Below are positions 1 through 8,285 of a stretch of 64,000 nt of DNA, piece by piece. How positions within the stretch are numbered: the first letter of the stretch is position 1; every line of letters begins with the position of its first letter. A model generated the notes under the pieces. That model did no database searches. It had not been told where the DNA came from and worked only from the letters and a program-made list of their open reading frames with translations. This DNA comes from Gaetbulibacter sp. 4G1 (lineage in GTDB: Bacteria; Bacteroidota; Bacteroidia; Flavobacteriales; Flavobacteriaceae): the NCBI RefSeq assembly GCF_002741945.1, contig NZ_MDVN01000022.1, positions 930,001 through 994,000 of the forward strand, in the 5' to 3' direction. The position numbers and the translations under genes are program-made.

Positions 1-600
1 TTCAGAGGTTAATGTTGTAATTGATGTATTGCCAAATGCAGGAGAAGATGGTAATTTAGAAATATGCATAAATAGTAGTTCTGTTGATTTGTTTGATAGC
101 TTAACAGGGGCACCAGATACGGGAGGAGTATGGACTCCAAGTTTAATCAGTGGAACAGGTGTGTTTGACCCTTCAATAGATACAGCAGGAGTTTATACTT
201 ATACAGTTACTAATGGCGTTTGTGGTTCAGATACTTCAGAAGTTAATGTTGCCATTGATGTTTTGCCAAATGCAGGAGAAGATGGTAATTTAGAAATATG
301 TATAAATAGTAGTTCTATTGATTTGTTCGATAGTCTAACAGGTGTACCAGACACAGGAGGAGTATGGACTCCAAGTTTAACCAGTGGAACAGGTGTATTT
401 GATCCTTCAATAGATACAGCAGGAGTTTATACTTATACGGTTACTAATGGTGTTTGTGGTTCAGATACTTCAGAGGTTAATATTGTAATTGATGTATTGC
501 CAATAGCAGGTGAAGATGGTGATTTAGAAATATGCATAAATAGTAGTTCTGTTGATTTGTTTGATAGGTTTGTGGTTCAGACACTTCAGAGGTTAATGTT
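1..600 (+). repeat. 234-bp in-gene tandem repeat, last copy deleted internally
   Basis: The anchor TTCAGA(G/A)GTTAAT occurs at 1, 235, 469 and 585. The first two intervals are exactly 234 bp (78 codons) and the third is 116 bp, so 118 bp were lost between GATTTGTTTGATAG and GTTTGTGGTTCAG. Copies are nearly identical at the DNA level, which suggests recent amplification or ongoing homogenisation. No clear microhomology is visible at the junction. Confidence 0.9.
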
Positions 601-1083
601 ACAATAACAAATGTGACACCTATTTCTGATTATGAAATTAAAATAAGAGAGTTTAGTGATAATAATAGTTTAGAAGTTATTATTAACTCTAATTTAGAAT
701 ATGAATTTTCTTTGGATGGAGCAAATTATCAGAGAAGTAACGTGTTTAGTAACTTAGTTGGAGGGAATTATATTTTATACGTTCAAGAAGTTAACGGATG
801 TGGGATTTTAGAAACGACAGCCTCTATTTTAGATTACCCGAAGTATTTTACGCCTAATGGAGATGGTGTTAACGATTTATGGAAATTAAAAGGACAAACA
901 TCTCGAAGATATTCAATATTTATATATGACAGGTACGGAAAACTCTTAAAACATTTATCGTATGGTAGCCATGGATGGGATGGTACTTTCAACGGCAATG
1001 AGCTTCCTGTAAACGATTATTGGTTTAAAATCATTTTTGATGAGGGAGAAGAATATTTAGGTCACTTTTCTTTAAAACGATGA
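1..1083 (+). pseudogene. Repetitive T9SS type B surface protein, 3' part, frameshifted
   Basis: Only the 3' end of this gene is in the window. Reading frame 2 is open from base 2 and encodes 78-residue repeats (for example NAGEDGNLEIC, TGGVWTPSL, GVYTYTVTNGVCGSDTSEVN). After base 567 the repeat jumps in register: 118 bp of a 234-bp unit are missing, which is not a multiple of 3, so frame 2 stops at 605-607. The original protein continues in frame 1 (VCGSDTSEVNVT at 568 onward) to the stop at 1083. The last 80 or so residues (FTPNGDGVNDLW, IYDRYGK, GWDGTFNG, YWFKI) are the gliding-motility-associated type B C-terminal sorting domain, recognised by the T9SS for export and surface anchoring. The protein is probably a large adhesin-like surface protein. 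The break is either a real mutation or an assembly collapse of near-identical repeats. Confidence 0.8.
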
Positions 1084-1085
1084 TT

Positions 1086-1688
1086 TCAAATCTTATCATG
1101 CACCTTAGTATGTTTTCCATCATTCCAAAGTGTTAAAATATCGGTAGCTACATGCGCACCACTTCCAGAAGCTATGGAAAATTGACTGCGCCAACCTGCT
1201 AATGTACCAGCAACATATAGGTTTTTTTCAATCAAATGATCTGTGTTTTTTAACCAAATACGGTCTTTTTCAATCACTGTTCTTGGGTGCGGTTCTATAT
1301 ATTGCTCTAGGCCTTTAATAGTCATTAAATTAGTATATCCAACAGCAATAACTACTAATTTAGATTGGTAAGTGTTTTTGTTGGTTTCAACTTTAAATCC
1401 GTTTGCAGATTTAGAGATAACACAAACTTTTTCGTTTTTAATTTGCTCGACATGTGGGTATAAGTCATACAATTGCTTTTTGCCACTTTCTAAAATAGAA
1501 GCCCCAGTAGTTTCTGGAGTTAACCCCAATACATTATTAAATAACGCAGTTTGTAAATGCGATGTTTTTTGGTGCGTTATAATAGCAATTTGCTTGTTCT
1601 CAGCAAAGGGTTTGTTTTTTGCAGACCCCAAAACCAAAGCACAAGATAAACCAGCTGCACCACCACCAATTATTAAAGCATCAAACAT
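1086..1688 (-). CDS. FAD-dependent oxidoreductase, short thioredoxin-reductase-like
   Basis: This 200-residue cytoplasmic protein begins with a dinucleotide-binding motif, IIGGGAAG (residues 6-13), for FAD. A second motif (VVIAVGY, near residue 113) and a C-terminal segment (LYVAGTLAGWRSQF...GSGAHVATDIL) match the FAD-contacting end of thioredoxin-reductase-like flavoproteins. It is much shorter than true TrxB (about 310 residues) and has no CxxC redox pair, so it is not a thioredoxin reductase and its substrate is unknown. Its ATG overlaps the stop of the upstream small membrane gene (TAATG), which implies translational coupling. It converges with the T9SS gene, with 2 bp between stops. Confidence 0.75.
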   Translation of the reverse strand: MFDALIIGGGAAGLSCALVLGSAKNKPFAENKQIAIITHQKTSHLQTALFNNVLGLTPETTGASILESGKKQLYDLYPHVEQIKNEKVCVISKSANGFKVETNKNTYQSKLVVIAVGYTNLMTIKGLEQYIEPHPRTVIEKDRIWLKNTDHLIEKNLYVAGTLAGWRSQFSIASGSGAHVATDILTLWNDGKHTKVHDKI

Positions 1689-1891
1689 TATTTAGATCCT
1701 TTTGTTTTTTGCTCAATGCGTTTTGAAACCCTTAGAATACTCATCATTATAATAACACAAAATGATGCTACAATGGTTATTAATGCAATCATACTATCGC
1801 CTTCAAAAAGTGCATTAAAATCTATTTTAGTAAAGTTAAAAACGATAAGCGCAAGAGCAACAATACTAAGTAATACGGTTAATATTTTCAT
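1688..1891 (-). CDS. Small two-helix membrane protein
   Basis: This 67-residue protein has two hydrophobic segments (about residues 3-20 and 33-52) and a basic C-terminal tail (SKRIEQKTKGSK). I do not recognise a family. Its stop shares one base with the start of the downstream flavoprotein gene, so the two are probably one transcript. It may tether or partner the flavoprotein at the membrane, but that is inferred only from the coupling. Confidence 0.6.
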   Translation of the reverse strand: MKILTVLLSIVALALIVFNFTKIDFNALFEGDSMIALITIVASFCVIIMMSILRVSKRIEQKTKGSK

Positions 1892-1943
1892 GTGTTTTTA
1901 ATTATTTTTCAATAACGCTTGTTTGCCAAATGCTCATTATGAG

Positions 1944-2531
1944 CTAAGCAATATCAAATAAAGCTTTTATATTATGAGCAAATAATTTTACTGCTATAGC
2001 TAGCAATATAACCCCAAATACTTTACGAATAATGTTAATGCCATTTTGCCCTATAACACGTTCAATTTTTGAAGATGTTTTAAGCACAATATAAATGATA
2101 ATAACATTCATTAAAACAGCAATAATGATGTTTTCTGTTCTAAATTCCGCTCTTAAAGATAGTAAAGTTGTTAAACTTCCTGGTCCAGCTATTAATGGAA
2201 ATGCTAAAGGAAAAACAGCCGTAGTCATTGATGCATTTTCTTCTTGCTTGTAAAGCGTAATGCCTAAAATCATTTCTAAAGCAATAAAAAATAAAATAAA
2301 CGCACCAGCTACTGCAAACGAATTTACATCAATACCAATAAGGTTTAATATACTTTTTCCTAAAAACAAGAATAAAATTAAAATAACTCCAGCTATTATT
2401 GATGCTTTTTCACTTTGTATATGTCCTGCTTTTTTACGTAAATCAATAACAATAGGAATATTTCCTATAATATCAATCACTGCAAATAACACCATAAATG
2501 CAGTGAAAATTTCTTTAAAATTGAGTTGCAT
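1944..2531 (-). CDS. marC: MarC family integral membrane protein
   Basis: This 195-residue inner-membrane protein has about six hydrophobic segments. The family hallmarks FPLAFPLIAGPGSLTTLL (about residues 105-122) and the closing FGVILLAIAVKLF identify the MarC/YhgN (UPF0056) family. The length is normal for the family (about 190-220). Despite the name, a role in multiple antibiotic resistance is not supported for this family and the transported substrate is unknown. It lies on the minus strand upstream of the 67-residue membrane protein, 52 bp away, and could be cotranscribed with it. Confidence 0.85.
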   Translation of the reverse strand: MQLNFKEIFTAFMVLFAVIDIIGNIPIVIDLRKKAGHIQSEKASIIAGVILILFLFLGKSILNLIGIDVNSFAVAGAFILFFIALEMILGITLYKQEENASMTTAVFPLAFPLIAGPGSLTTLLSLRAEFRTENIIIAVLMNVIIIYIVLKTSSKIERVIGQNGINIIRKVFGVILLAIAVKLFAHNIKALFDIA

Positions 2532-2678
2532 GCGTTTTAGTTTTACTTTTTCCGCAAAAGTAGATGATTATAACTGATTTATAACATTAAATTAAGGTAA
2601 ACTATATTAAATCATGGTAAAAGTGAATATAAGCATAAGAATCAAAAACTTTTGAAGCAATTATCAAAGTATTTAAAT

Positions 2679-2710
2679 CTCGATTATCGAGTAAAGTTTC
2701 TCTATTTTTG
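2679..2710 (+). promoter_or_regulatory. Palindrome plus -7 box ahead of the DUF3109 gene
   Basis: CTCGATTATCGAG (2679-2691) is a perfect 6-1-6 palindrome. It is followed 11 bp later by TATTTTTG (2703-2710), a match to the Bacteroidota -7 element TAnnTTTG, 23 bp before the ATG at 2734. The palindrome sits where a -33 element would be, which suits a repressor or activator operator. This is inference from sequence only. Confidence 0.4.
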
Positions 2711-2733
2711 CTCAAAACTTTTAGTTTATAAAC

Positions 2734-3300
2734 ATGTTTCAATTAGGAAAAACCATAGTTTCAGAAGATATTATAGATAAAGATTTTGTATGCAATCTAT
2801 CGGCATGTAAAGGGGCTTGTTGTATTGATGGAGATGCTGGTGCACCACTTGATAAAGAAGAAGTTCAAATTCTAAAAGATATTTACCCCAAAGTAAAACC
2901 ATTTTTAAGAAAACAAGGAGTTGAAGCTATTGAGCAGCAAGGAACACATATTGTTACTGATTTCGGAGATCTTGAAACTCCTTTGATTAATAATGCTGAT
3001 TGTGCTTATGTTATTTTCGATGAAAAAAACACAGCACTTTGTGGTATTGAAGAAGCTTATAATCAGGGAGAAATTTCTTGGAAAAAACCAGTATCTTGTC
3101 ATTTATATCCAATTCGTGTAAAGGAATATTCTGAATTTTCAGCTGTGAATTATAATAAATGGCAAATTTGTGATGATGCTTGTACACTTGGGAAAGAACT
3201 TCAAGTTCCAGTTTACAAATTTGTAAAAGAAGCGCTTATAAGAAAGTTTGGAGAAGATTGGTATATGGAATTAGAAAAGGTTGTAGAGAACCATAAATAA
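2734..3300 (+). CDS. DUF3109 family cysteine-rich protein
   Basis: This 188-residue soluble protein matches the DUF3109 family common in Bacteroidota. Conserved cysteines appear in CNLSACKGACC (about residues 21-31), then single cysteines near 88 and 98, CHLYPIR near 120, and CDDAC near 146-150. The spacing resembles the Fe/Zn-chelating cysteine clusters of YkgJ-like proteins, so metal or Fe-S binding is likely although unproven. The CHAT gene starts 11 bp downstream on the same strand, so the two may share a transcript. The length is typical of the family. Confidence 0.8.
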   Translation: MFQLGKTIVSEDIIDKDFVCNLSACKGACCIDGDAGAPLDKEEVQILKDIYPKVKPFLRKQGVEAIEQQGTHIVTDFGDLETPLINNADCAYVIFDEKNTALCGIEEAYNQGEISWKKPVSCHLYPIRVKEYSEFSAVNYNKWQICDDACTLGKELQVPVYKFVKEALIRKFGEDWYMELEKVVENHK

Positions 3301-3311
3301 CAATATATAAA

Positions 3312-6053
3312 TTGAAGAAAGTTTGTTTTTTGTCGATTTTGTGCATTTTCTTTTTAAAAGAATCTGTACAGGCAAAAACAACGTTAAATGCCTTATTAGA
3401 AACTAATATTAAATTAAAAAACAGCGATAGTATAATTGCTGTTTTGGATAGTTATTATAGAGGTAAAAAATACAATGTTCTTATCGAAAATGCCCAGAAA
3501 AGGGAAAACGAATTACTAAAAAAACCTAAAATAGATAGCTTATTAATTTCTAAAATTAGGCACAAAAAGGGCTATGCAAATTACACTTTAGGAAATTATC
3601 AGTTAGCGATTGCAGATTTTAATAATGCAATAAGTAGTTTGCCAAAATCTGGAAAAGATTCTAATTTACACGCAACCATACTATTTGACCGTTCATATGC
3701 CGAATATTATTTTAATCGACGTACAGATTATTATAAATCCTTAAAAGAATCTGCAGTTATTTTAGGAAAGCTTGATAATCCTGATTATGACTATCTATTG
3801 GAGGTGTATGCAGAGCTTAGCTATGAAACGAAGTATTTAGGATATTTTGAAGAAGCTGAAAATTATCTGCAAAAAGGATATGACATTATTAAGGCAAAGA
3901 AAAACAAGACATCAAAAGATGTGCTTTTTAAACACTACTCTATAAGTCTTTATTGTTCGTGGAAAAAAGAAGAAGAAGCGTTGAATCATTTAAATGATTT
4001 AGAGGCTTTGAAACAAAGAAAAACATTTAATCCAGCAGAGACATTAATGTATGCTGTTTCCTTGAATTTAATGGCTGATTTTTATCTTGTTAATATTGAT
4101 AAGTTTGACAAAAATATAGCTTTAACAAAGGCTGAGAGTTATTTAGATAAAGCATTTAAAAATTTAAATAAAGAGAATAATAAGGACAGTTATTTACAAT
4201 TTAAGTTTAATTATAATAAGCTTTTATTAGAAAAAGAAGCATTTGAGGATGTGTTAAAAGGTGCTAACGAATTATTGACTATATCAAAAGAAACTGATAC
4301 AAGGCGTTCATTTTTTATAGCTATGAAAGCTAAAGCGTTTTTTAAAATGAAAGCCAAGGAAAAGGCTGAAGAAGCGTTATTCCAAATGGTATCATCAATT
4401 CATAATGACTCTACTTATCTAAAGCAAGATTATTCAAACTTTAAGCCAAGTTTTGTTCTTCATCACACGGGCTTACTTGTTGAATTAGCCGATGAGTTTC
4501 TAGAAGCTTTTTCTAATGATGATACGGTAGTTGAACAAGCGAATAAGATTTATCTAATAGCATTAAAACAATTTAAAAATTGTTATTGGCAAAGTAAATT
4601 CAATAAAAACACCAAAGAAATTTATAATAAATCAATATCAGGAATTTTAAATACTCAGAAGTTAAATGAGGATAAAAATTTTAATATTAGCATTATTAAT
4701 GATATTGAAAATATTGAAAACCGTTTAGCTTGGAAAGCATTTATAAATAATAGGACTACAGCCAATATTGCAATTCCAGATAGTGTAAGATATAAAGAGT
4801 TAGAATTGAGGCAAATAATGCTTTTGGCAAAACAAAAGAATGACAACCAAAAGTATATAAATACAAAAGAAACACTTGAAGCATTTAATAAGCAATTAAA
4901 GAAAGATTATCCCAAAATAGCCTCTTTTGTATATCAAGACTTTAGTATTGAAAATTTGCAAAAGCAATTAGTAAAAGGGCAAATTATTCTGCGGTACAAA
5001 AAGCATAAAAAGCATTTTTTTGTTTTTGTAATTACTGCAAACAATATTGAAATTATTCCTATTAAAAAAAATGTTTTAACAGAAGAAAAAATTGAAGCTT
5101 ATATTAATAATTTATCATCAATAAAAGAGCATAGAATTTTAGGAAAAGAGTTAACAAAGGCTTTAATCCCTATTAATGTTAGTAATTATAATTCTATAAT
5201 AGTAATCCCTGATGGCATATTGCACCATTTACCGTTTGAAACTTTAACCACAAAGTCGGGTAACTTTTTAGTTGAAGATTATAGTGTGAGTTATGCACCG
5301 CATTTGGTTTTTATAAACAAAACTGAAATGAGTGAGTCCAAGGCCAAAAATAATTTATATATTTTCTCTGCAACGTATAATTTAAATGGCGAAACTAATC
5401 TGCAAGGGGCTTTAAGTGAATCTAAAAGTATTCACAACATATTTAATGGAGAATTGTTTATTGGTGATGATGCTTTGAAAAGTAATTTCATTAATAATGC
5501 TTTTAAGGCTGACGTGTTGCATTTGGCTATGCATGCTAAACTGAATGATGCAAACCCAGAACTAAGTTATTTTTCTTTTACAGAAAAAGAAGAAAATAAT
5601 AAAATGTATCTCGAAGAATTATATGGTTTAAATCTTAAAGCAGAATTAGCCGTATTAAGCGCTTGTAATACAGGAAAAAGTGATTTGAAAAACCCTGAAG
5701 GCGCTATATCACTCCAACGGGCATTTACATTTTCGGGAGTTCCATGTACAGTATCCAGTTTATGGCAAGTCCCTGATGTAGAAACATCAAAGATTATGGT
5801 GCATTTCTATAAGTATTTAAAGTTAGGAAAAACAAAAGATACTGCGTTAAGGCTAGCTAAAATAGATTATTTAAAAGAAACAAAAGATGCAGAATTAAGA
5901 CACCCTTTTTATTGGGCTGGTTTTGTGATATCGGGAGATATGTCTCCTATAGCATCATCGGCAACAAACTATTGGTTTGCCCTAGTATTGGGGTTGTTGG
6001 TTGTAATTATTATGCTTTATAAAAGAAAACAATTAATCCAGTTTTTCAAATAA
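3312..6053 (+). CDS. Exported TPR-CHAT protease with C-terminal membrane anchor
   Basis: This 913-residue protein has an N-terminal signal peptide (MKKVCFLSILCIFFLKESVQA). A long helical region with TPR-like repeats covers residues 50-480, and a CHAT (caspase-like) domain covers about 600-880. The catalytic dyad is visible as His741 in HLAMHA and Cys785 in LSACNTG, followed by the usual EGAISLQRAF and SSLWQV segments. A single membrane helix (about 887-903) and a short basic tail close the protein. This topology puts the peptidase domain in the periplasm. The start codon is TTG; no in-frame ATG lies near the signal peptide. The gene converges on the anti-sigma-like gene with a 21-bp 3' overlap. 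Bacterial TPR-CHAT proteins are proteases in signalling and defence; the target here is unknown. Confidence 0.85.
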   Translation: MKKVCFLSILCIFFLKESVQAKTTLNALLETNIKLKNSDSIIAVLDSYYRGKKYNVLIENAQKRENELLKKPKIDSLLISKIRHKKGYANYTLGNYQLAIADFNNAISSLPKSGKDSNLHATILFDRSYAEYYFNRRTDYYKSLKESAVILGKLDNPDYDYLLEVYAELSYETKYLGYFEEAENYLQKGYDIIKAKKNKTSKDVLFKHYSISLYCSWKKEEEALNHLNDLEALKQRKTFNPAETLMYAVSLNLMADFYLVNIDKFDKNIALTKAESYLDKAFKNLNKENNKDSYLQFKFNYNKLLLEKEAFEDVLKGANELLTISKETDTRRSFFIAMKAKAFFKMKAKEKAEEALFQMVSSIHNDSTYLKQDYSNFKPSFVLHHTGLLVELADEFLEAFSNDDTVVEQANKIYLIALKQFKNCYWQSKFNKNTKEIYNKSISGILNTQKLNEDKNFNISIINDIENIENRLAWKAFINNRTTANIAIPDSVRYKELELRQIMLLAKQKNDNQKYINTKETLEAFNKQLKKDYPKIASFVYQDFSIENLQKQLVKGQIILRYKKHKKHFFVFVITANNIEIIPIKKNVLTEEKIEAYINNLSSIKEHRILGKELTKALIPINVSNYNSIIVIPDGILHHLPFETLTTKSGNFLVEDYSVSYAPHLVFINKTEMSESKAKNNLYIFSATYNLNGETNLQGALSESKSIHNIFNGELFIGDDALKSNFINNAFKADVLHLAMHAKLNDANPELSYFSFTEKEENNKMYLEELYGLNLKAELAVLSACNTGKSDLKNPEGAISLQRAFTFSGVPCTVSSLWQVPDVETSKIMVHFYKYLKLGKTKDTALRLAKIDYLKETKDAELRHPFYWAGFVISGDMSPIASSATNYWFALVLGLLVVIIMLYKRKQLIQFFK

Positions 6054-6743
6054 TAATTTTGCTTCCTCTTTTTTGAATTCATGATTAGAAAGTAATTTAC
6101 TTAGAGTTTGTTTTGAAGCCTCAATATTATTGTTTTTTAAGTAAGCTAAAGATAAATACCACAAGTTTTTATCTTGGAAAGCGTCTTGAGTTTTTAAATT
6201 GTCTTGAAAAATTAAAATAGCATCATTTGTTTTATTAATCTGTAACAAAGCATTGGCTTTATAAAATAAAATAGTATTGCTGGGTTCTGATGCTAAAACC
6301 TCATTAAAATAACTTATAGCCTCATTGTATTTTTTCGATTCGTAAGCAACAAAAGCTTTTGTTTTTAAATCATTATCAGTTTCTCCTCTAACAATAGGCT
6401 GAACAACGTTTCTATAAGGTGTAAAATTATCAGTAAAAAGTTTATTAGGATTAGTTTTTTCGGTATTTAAATACCAAAAACAAGATAAACCAATTAATAC
6501 AATAATAGAAGCTGCTACTATTTTTTTATAATTAAAAGATGAACTTTTTTCTTGTTCAAAATCCTGTAATATTTTTTTTGTAGCTTCTTGTTCTTCTTTT
6601 TGTATAGATTTTTTTAAATTCTTATGAAATAGAACATCGTCTGCAAATTCAGAATCTGTATCCATTAAATGGTCAAATACTTTTTTATCAGCCTTTGAAA
6701 GTGTTTTAGAAAAATAGGATGCTATTAATTCGTTTTTATCCAT
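6033..6743 (-). CDS. Membrane anti-sigma-like protein with periplasmic TPRs
   Basis: This 236-residue protein has three parts. A cytoplasmic N-terminal region (1-70: ASYFSKTLSKADKKVFD, HKNLKKSIQ) resembles anti-sigma N-termini of Bacteroidota ECF systems. A single membrane helix follows at about 74-92 (IVAASIIVLIGLSCFWYL), then a periplasmic region (about 125-235) with TPR-like helices (AFVAYESKKYNEAISYFNEVL and so on). It is encoded directly downstream of the sigma factor gene with an 8-bp overlap, the usual sigma/anti-sigma order. The function is inferred from architecture and context; no anti-sigma family was confirmed. Confidence 0.65.
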   Translation of the reverse strand: MDKNELIASYFSKTLSKADKKVFDHLMDTDSEFADDVLFHKNLKKSIQKEEQEATKKILQDFEQEKSSSFNYKKIVAASIIVLIGLSCFWYLNTEKTNPNKLFTDNFTPYRNVVQPIVRGETDNDLKTKAFVAYESKKYNEAISYFNEVLASEPSNTILFYKANALLQINKTNDAILIFQDNLKTQDAFQDKNLWYLSLAYLKNNNIEASKQTLSKLLSNHEFKKEEAKLLFEKLD

Positions 6744-7293
6744 TGTTATGCTTTAAAATCATTGTTTTTAGGGTCTTTATACAACGCGATTTCTGACTTT
6801 TCACAACATCTTTATTTGTATAATTTAATTCAACCATAATCTCTTCAAGATTAAAACCTCTATAATAAAATAGGGTGAGTACATCTTTGCATTTCTGTCC
6901 CAAATTTTTAAAAGCCCTCTGCAATTGTACTTGTTCTTGAGACAATTCATTATTAATTTCATTAAATGCTTTTAATTCATTAGAAGTTTCAAATTCTAAA
7001 AGATCATCAACCAAATGCATCTTTTTGTTTTGCTTTAATTTTTTGTAAATCATGTATTTGCCAATACTAAATAGGTACGTTTTTAATGTACTCTTCAAAT
7101 CATCAATCTTACCATTAATTGCATTTTCTCTAAGAGCAACAATGCTGTCTTGGTATATGTCAACAATCTCCTCTTTAGATATTGGATACTTTTTAGCAAA
7201 ATTTAAAAAGGCTGCTTTGTTAGAGATGTAAATATGTTTTAAAACATGTTTGTCTCCTTTTTTAAGCCCTTCAATCAAGTTGCTTTCTAGCAT
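6736..7293 (-). CDS. Sigma-70 family (ECF-like) RNA polymerase sigma factor
   Basis: This 185-residue protein carries sigma region 2 (about 25-85: EEIVDIYQDSIVALREN, TYLFSIGKYMIYKKLK) and region 4 (about 125-180: LQRAFKNLGQKCKDVLTLFYY, GFNLEEIMVELNY, KSRCIKTLK). It has no regions 1 or 3, as in ECF sigma factors. It starts with ATG at 7291-7293 and overlaps the downstream anti-sigma candidate by 8 bp, so the pair is translationally coupled. It probably directs RNA polymerase to an envelope-stress or surface regulon once released; no target promoter is recognisable. Confidence 0.85.
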   Translation of the reverse strand: MLESNLIEGLKKGDKHVLKHIYISNKAAFLNFAKKYPISKEEIVDIYQDSIVALRENAINGKIDDLKSTLKTYLFSIGKYMIYKKLKQNKKMHLVDDLLEFETSNELKAFNEINNELSQEQVQLQRAFKNLGQKCKDVLTLFYYRGFNLEEIMVELNYTNKDVVKSQKSRCIKTLKTMILKHNNG

Positions 7294-7411
7294 TTAGTGT
7301 TCAATTTTTCTTTAAGTAAACAGATGTAAATATAAAATAATTACAATTCAATGTTTACTTTTTTTAAGAGGCAACACTAAAAGATATAATTAATTAAATC
7401 CTGTTAACATT

Positions 7412-8266
7412 ATGAAAATGAAATTACTACCAGTTTTTCTTTTGGGTTTTATTTTTTCAAGTCAGTTATCTCATGGTCAGTTTTTAAAAAAACTAAAACA
7501 GAGAGCTGAAGAAGCTGCAAAAGAAGCCATTATTAGAAAAGCCGAAGATAAAGCTGCAAGAATGGCTGAAAAAAGTGCTGAAAAAGTATTGAATTTTGAC
7601 TTTTCCAGAAAAAGCGAAGACCCGTCTATTTTGCCATTAAGTTATGAGTTTGAATGGAAGTATGTTTTGCAAATGCAAGCCAATGGCAACAACGTTAATA
7701 TGGTATATTACTTAAAGCCAGAAGCTAAATATTTTGGAGCAAAACCTGATATGGGGAAGAATAAACAAATAGGGAGTATGCTTATGGTTATGGATGAGAG
7801 TTTGAAAGTGATGACTTTATTTTCTGATATGAATGGACAGAAGGTGGGACATATTTTACCAACAAATGAGAATCTTGAAAACGATGAAGAAGATGAAAAC
7901 GAAGCCATGGAAGATTTTACTTTTAAAGAGATTGACACTAAAACTATTTTAGGATACGAATGTCAAGGTTTTGAGTTTGAAAGTAGTGAGTATAAAATGA
8001 AAATGTATGTAGCTTTTGATGCGCCAGTAAGCTTTAATCAGGTTTTAGGCGCGCACACTAAACATACACCAAAAGGATTTAACCCTAAATGGTTAGAAGC
8101 TGCAGATAGTAGTTTGGTGCTAGAAATGGATTTTATACACAAAAAGAAGAAAAAATTCAATTCTAAAATGGTATGTGTTGCTTTAGAGAACGAACCCTCG
8201 ACTGTCACAATAAATGAATACCAATTTATGAATACAGGAGACACAGCAATGCTAACTGAAGATTAA
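7412..8266 (+). CDS. Exported DUF4412-like protein
   Basis: The 284-residue protein starts with a signal peptide (MKMKLLPVFLLGFIFSSQLSHG). A highly charged Ala/Glu/Lys helix follows (about 24-60: KQRAEEAAKEAIIRKAEDK), and then a beta-rich domain. Its core (NMVYYLKPEAKYFG, MDESLKVMTLFSDMNGQK, TKTILGYECQGFEF, YVAFDAP) fits the DUF4412 pattern of Bacteroidota exported proteins. The segment LENDEEDENEAMED is very acidic. It is the first gene of a same-strand run of exported proteins, 19 bp ahead of the hemopexin-like gene, and is divergent from the sigma factor gene. The biochemical role is unknown. Confidence 0.65.
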   Translation: MKMKLLPVFLLGFIFSSQLSHGQFLKKLKQRAEEAAKEAIIRKAEDKAARMAEKSAEKVLNFDFSRKSEDPSILPLSYEFEWKYVLQMQANGNNVNMVYYLKPEAKYFGAKPDMGKNKQIGSMLMVMDESLKVMTLFSDMNGQKVGHILPTNENLENDEEDENEAMEDFTFKEIDTKTILGYECQGFEFESSEYKMKMYVAFDAPVSFNQVLGAHTKHTPKGFNPKWLEAADSSLVLEMDFIHKKKKKFNSKMVCVALENEPSTVTINEYQFMNTGDTAMLTED

Positions 8267-8285
8267 TCAAAAGCAAGATATAATT

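Noticed and set aside
1-600. Direct repeats that could be taken for a CRISPR or mobile element
   Set aside because: The 234-bp units are in-frame coding repeats without spacers; the array is protein repeat sequence.
1086-1688. Thioredoxin reductase
   Set aside because: The protein is 200 residues and has no CxxC pair; only a general FAD-dependent label is supported.
2260-2577. 105-residue ORF opposite marC
   Set aside because: It is an antisense shadow of the MarC membrane gene with no domain.
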